DNA of 38,620 nt. Source: an uncultured Geobacteraceae bacterium. Its GTDB lineage: Bacteria > Desulfobacterota > Desulfuromonadia > Desulfuromonadales > Geopsychrobacteraceae. The notes below the pieces were generated by a model. The model was given only the letters and a program-made list of their open reading frames with translations. It was not told where the DNA came from and made no database searches. The position numbers were made by a program, and so were the translations under genes. Location of the stretch: contig CALFFB010000076.1 of assembly GCA_937958075.1 (NCBI GenBank), positions 1 to 38,620 on the forward strand, given 5' to 3'. This document shows, piece after piece, positions 36,063 to 38,620 of this stretch (within the stretch, counting starts at the first letter, position 1; each line of letters opens with the position of its first letter).

Positions 36063-36248
36063 TTAGCCCAGAACCACACTAATCAGCCGCGATAGAATCA
36101 TATCAACAACGCCGAGATAGACCGCACAGAACATGACCACAACAATCACGACCATGGTTGACCCGTAGGTATCTTTTTTTGATGGCCAGGTAACCTTTTG
36201 CAGTTCCGCTTTAACGTTGGCAAAGAAATCGGTCATTTTTCCAGTCAT
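36063..36248 (-). CDS. secE: Preprotein translocase subunit SecE
   Basis: SecE clamps SecY in the Sec translocon. It is the short single-span form with the amphipathic helix motif FFANVKAELQKVTWPSKKDT (conserved VxWPS/T) followed by one membrane segment (STMVVIVVVMFCAVYLGVVD). The start is uncertain. The ATG at 36248 gives 61 residues and aligns with family N termini; an in-frame TTG at 36284 would give 73 residues but has no visible ribosome-binding site. Both starts lie after tRNA-Trp and before nusG. Confidence 0.93.
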   Translation of the reverse strand: MTGKMTDFFANVKAELQKVTWPSKKDTYGSTMVVIVVVMFCAVYLGVVDMILSRLISVVLG

Positions 36249-36308
36249 CGCGCTGTCGGCCTTTCGCTTCTCTTGTGAGTTCAACCGCTATACTTTTTGC
36301 AATAAATA

Positions 36309-36385
36309 TGGCAGGCCAGGAGGGATTCGAACCCCCAACACCCGGATTTGGAATCCGGTGCTCTAGCCGTTAGAGCTACTGGCCT
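36309..36385 (-). tRNA. tRNA-Trp (anticodon CCA)
   Basis: The minus strand folds into a full cloverleaf with acceptor stem AGGCCAG/CTGGCCT, an anticodon stem CCGGA/TCCGG with loop TTCCAAA (anticodon CCA), T arm GGTTCGAATCC, and an encoded 3' CCA (36309-36311). It lies 28 bases after rpmG and before secE on the same strand, so it is probably cut out of the operon transcript. Confidence 0.98.
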
Positions 36386-36413
36386 GCAGGTAACCCGTGT
36401 CACCTCGGTGAGG

Positions 36414-36563
36414 TCACTTGGTCTCCTTATGATTGGTATGCTTTTGACAGAACCGGCAGTACTTGCTGAACTCCAGCTTGTCAGGCGTATTTTTCTTGTT
36501 CTTGGTCGTCGTGTAGTTCTTGCGCTTGCACTCGGTGCAGGCAAGAGTGACAATGTCACGCAT
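36414..36563 (-). CDS. rpmG: 50S ribosomal protein L33 (zinc-binding form)
   Basis: L33 is a small 50S protein near the E site. The 49 residues begin MRDIVTLACTECKRKNYTTT and contain two CxxC pairs (C9/C12 and C36/C39), making it the zinc-binding C+ form. The start is ATG at 36563 with GAGGT six bases upstream; the frame continues upstream, but that sequence lies in the hairpin and is not L33. It lies between tuf and tRNA-Trp. Confidence 0.97.
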   Translation of the reverse strand: MRDIVTLACTECKRKNYTTTKNKKNTPDKLEFSKYCRFCQKHTNHKETK

Positions 36564-36576
36564 ATCTTTACCTCGT

Positions 36577-36609
36577 AAAATCCCTTCCGGCAGAACCGGA
36601 AGGGATTGT
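36577..36609 (-). terminator. Terminator-like hairpin between tuf and rpmG
   Basis: A perfect 12-bp stem (36579-36590 with 36596-36607) encloses a five-base loop. On the minus strand the stem CCGGAAGGGATT runs into TTACGAGG, so four T residues occur at the stem base. It lies 20 bases after the tuf stop and before the rpmG ribosome-binding site. It probably causes partial termination, so that tRNA and EF-Tu are made in excess of the downstream genes; with so short a T-run it could instead be a processing stem. Confidence 0.7.
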
Positions 36610-36629
36610 TTCAACAGAATCGCTGGCGG

Positions 36630-37823
<1,194 letters not shown>

Positions 37824-37922
37824 AAAATCCTCCCTTTAAGTTTCCTGAAACTGTTTTTTTAAAAGACGTGGTTTTAAAAAACCCGTGCACAAGGATCAAC
37901 GACAGCAAATGTTCTGAAAACA
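37824..37922 (-). promoter_or_regulatory. tuf leader with AT-rich inverted repeat
   Basis: This 99-base spacer between tRNA-Thr(GGU) and tuf holds an imperfect inverted repeat of T- and A-runs (37853-37864 with 37872-37882, loop of about seven), then the ribosome-binding site GGGAGG. No clear promoter is present, so tuf is probably read from the tRNA promoter. The stem is weak because it is nearly all A-T pairs. Confidence 0.4.
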
Positions 37923-37998
<76 letters not shown>

Positions 37999-38044
37999 TT
38001 AAGAACAAATGACCCTTTTATGCGGCGTTTACTCTGCAAATAAA

Positions 38045-38121
38045 TGGAGCGGGAAACGGGACTCGAACCCGCGACCCTCAGCTTGGAAGGCTGACGCTCT
38101 AGCCAACTGAGCTATTCCCGC
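38045..38121 (-). tRNA. tRNA-Gly (anticodon UCC)
   Basis: The cloverleaf has acceptor stem GCGGGAA/TTCCCGC, an anticodon stem TCAGC/GCTGA with loop CTTCCAA (anticodon TCC), the T arm GGTTCGAGTCC, and encoded CCA (38045-38047). It reads GGA and GGG codons. It lies 46 bases upstream of tRNA-Thr(GGU). Confidence 0.98.
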
Positions 38122-38240
38122 CAAATTTTCTACCGCCGACATTCAACATGTGGTCAGCCGACTCGCTGCCGCCCCAGTTCATACGGCCTTGCGGCCTCCT
38201 GGCGTACAACAGCAGAACCTCTGATCCGGCAAGTATCTAG

Positions 38241-38325
38241 TGGTGGAGGGGGGAGGATTCGAACCTCCGAAGTCTTCGACGTCAGATTTACAGTCTGATC
38301 CCTTTGGCCGCTCGGGAACCCCTCC
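38241..38325 (-). tRNA. tRNA-Tyr (anticodon GUA)
   Basis: This is a type II tRNA with a long variable arm (about 85 bases including the encoded CCA at 38241-38243). The acceptor stem is GGAGGGG/CCCCTCC, and the anticodon stem TCAGA/TCTGA encloses CTGTAAA (anticodon GTA). A 119-base spacer without other features separates it from tRNA-Gly. Confidence 0.98.
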
Positions 38326-38355
38326 AGGGGAACCGGTACACTATTCTATTTTTAG

Positions 38356-38371
38356 AACGGGCACGCCCGTT
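38356..38371 (-). other. Hairpin in the spacer between tRNA-Thr(UGU) and tRNA-Tyr
   Basis: A 7-bp palindromic stem (AACGGGC/GCCCGTT, two-base loop, or six pairs around four bases) lies in the 56-base spacer. No T-run follows, so it is more likely a processing stem than a terminator. Confidence 0.45.
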
Positions 38372-38381
38372 TAAGACCTGA

Positions 38382-38457
38382 TGGAGCTGGCGAGAGGAAT
38401 TGAACCCCCAACCTACTGATTACAAGTCAGTTGCTCTGCCTATTGAGCTACGCCAGC
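38382..38457 (-). tRNA. tRNA-Thr (anticodon UGU)
   Basis: The cloverleaf has acceptor stem GCTGGCG/CGCCAGC, an anticodon stem ACTGA/TCAGT with loop CTTGTAA (anticodon TGT), the T arm GGTTCAATTCC, and encoded CCA (38382-38384). It reads ACA and ACG codons. It is the first gene of the tRNA-tuf operon. Confidence 0.98.
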
Positions 38458-38468
38458 ACAAGACGTGG

Positions 38469-38497
38469 CTTATACCTCAACGAACCGGCAAATGCAA
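38469..38497 (-). promoter_or_regulatory. Possible second (downstream) promoter of the tRNA-tuf operon
   Basis: The minus strand reads TTGCAT (38492-38497), a 17-base spacer, then TATAAG (38469-38474). The -10 is good (five of six) but the -35 matches only three of six. Transcription would begin about five bases before tRNA-Thr(UGU), which leaves little leader for RNase P. Confidence 0.35.
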
Positions 38498-38547
38498 GGA
38501 AAAAATCCACTGTCTGTTTCCCTGACTGATTGTCACTGCGGCGTAGG

Positions 38548-38577
38548 GTTATAGAGCATCCCCCGCTCACCTGTCAA
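38548..38577 (-). promoter_or_regulatory. Strong sigma70 promoter of the tRNA-tuf operon
   Basis: The minus strand has a perfect -35 TTGACA (38572-38577), an 18-base spacer and -10 TATAAC (38548-38553, five of six). The bases just after the -10 are GC-rich (CCTACGCCGC), the discriminator type linked to stringent control of stable-RNA promoters. The start of transcription would be near 38541, about 84 bases before the first tRNA. Confidence 0.75.
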
Positions 38578-38620
38578 TGTTAAAGATGAACGCCGGAATA
38601 AAATCGCAAGAACACCGCCG

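Noticed and set aside
36249..36284. N-terminal extension of SecE from a TTG at 36284
   Set aside because: No ribosome-binding site is visible there, and the family aligns with the ATG at 36248; kept only as an alternative start.

Overview
The window is one unbroken, entirely minus-strand block of translation and transcription genes. Read in the direction of transcription (from base 38620 down to base 1) it holds tRNA-Thr(UGU), tRNA-Tyr(GUA), tRNA-Gly(UCC), tRNA-Thr(GGU), tuf, rpmG, tRNA-Trp, secE, nusG, rplK, rplA, rplJ, rplL, rpoB, rpoC (rif region); rpsL, rpsG, fusA, second tuf (str); rpsJ through rpsQ (S10); rplN through adk and map (spc); rpmJ, rpsM, rpsK, rpsD, rpoA, rplQ (alpha). A very strong intrinsic terminator at 5336-5368 closes the block. 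Beyond it is a separate group mgtE-recO-glyQ-glyS, and the first ten codons of what looks like ppdK run off the left edge.

The gene order is bacterial. A map-adk-secY junction, rpsD between rpsK and rpoA, the two-subunit glycyl-tRNA synthetase and tRNA-Trp between rpmG and secE together suggest a Deltaproteobacterium (Desulfobacterota), most likely of the Desulfuromonas/Pelobacter/Geobacter group. That placement is an inference from gene order and protein appearance and has not been checked by a search.

The genes work as one growth-control unit: tRNAs and two EF-Tu copies deliver aminoacyl-tRNA; EF-G translocates; about thirty ribosomal proteins and all three large RNA polymerase subunits (alpha, beta, beta') are made together; SecE and SecY supply the membrane channel; NusG couples RNA polymerase to the ribosome; adenylate kinase and methionine aminopeptidase support energy charge and protein maturation. 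Visible control points are a tandem promoter region before the tRNAs, a hairpin between tuf and rpmG, an L10-type leader before rplJ, an AT-rich leader before rplL, a hairpin between rplL and rpoB, a promoter before rpsL, and the terminal hairpin after rplQ.

There is no mobile element, CRISPR array, phage gene or recognisable undescribed system. The most notable points are two tuf genes 16.3 kb apart that appear identical base for base and diverge immediately outside the coding region, five TTG start codons in core genes (rpoC, rpsC, rpsM, rpsD, map), and the undivided tRNA-tuf-rif-str-S10-spc-alpha array. No gap without a gene exceeds 300 bases; the longest is 213 bases (rplL-rpoB).
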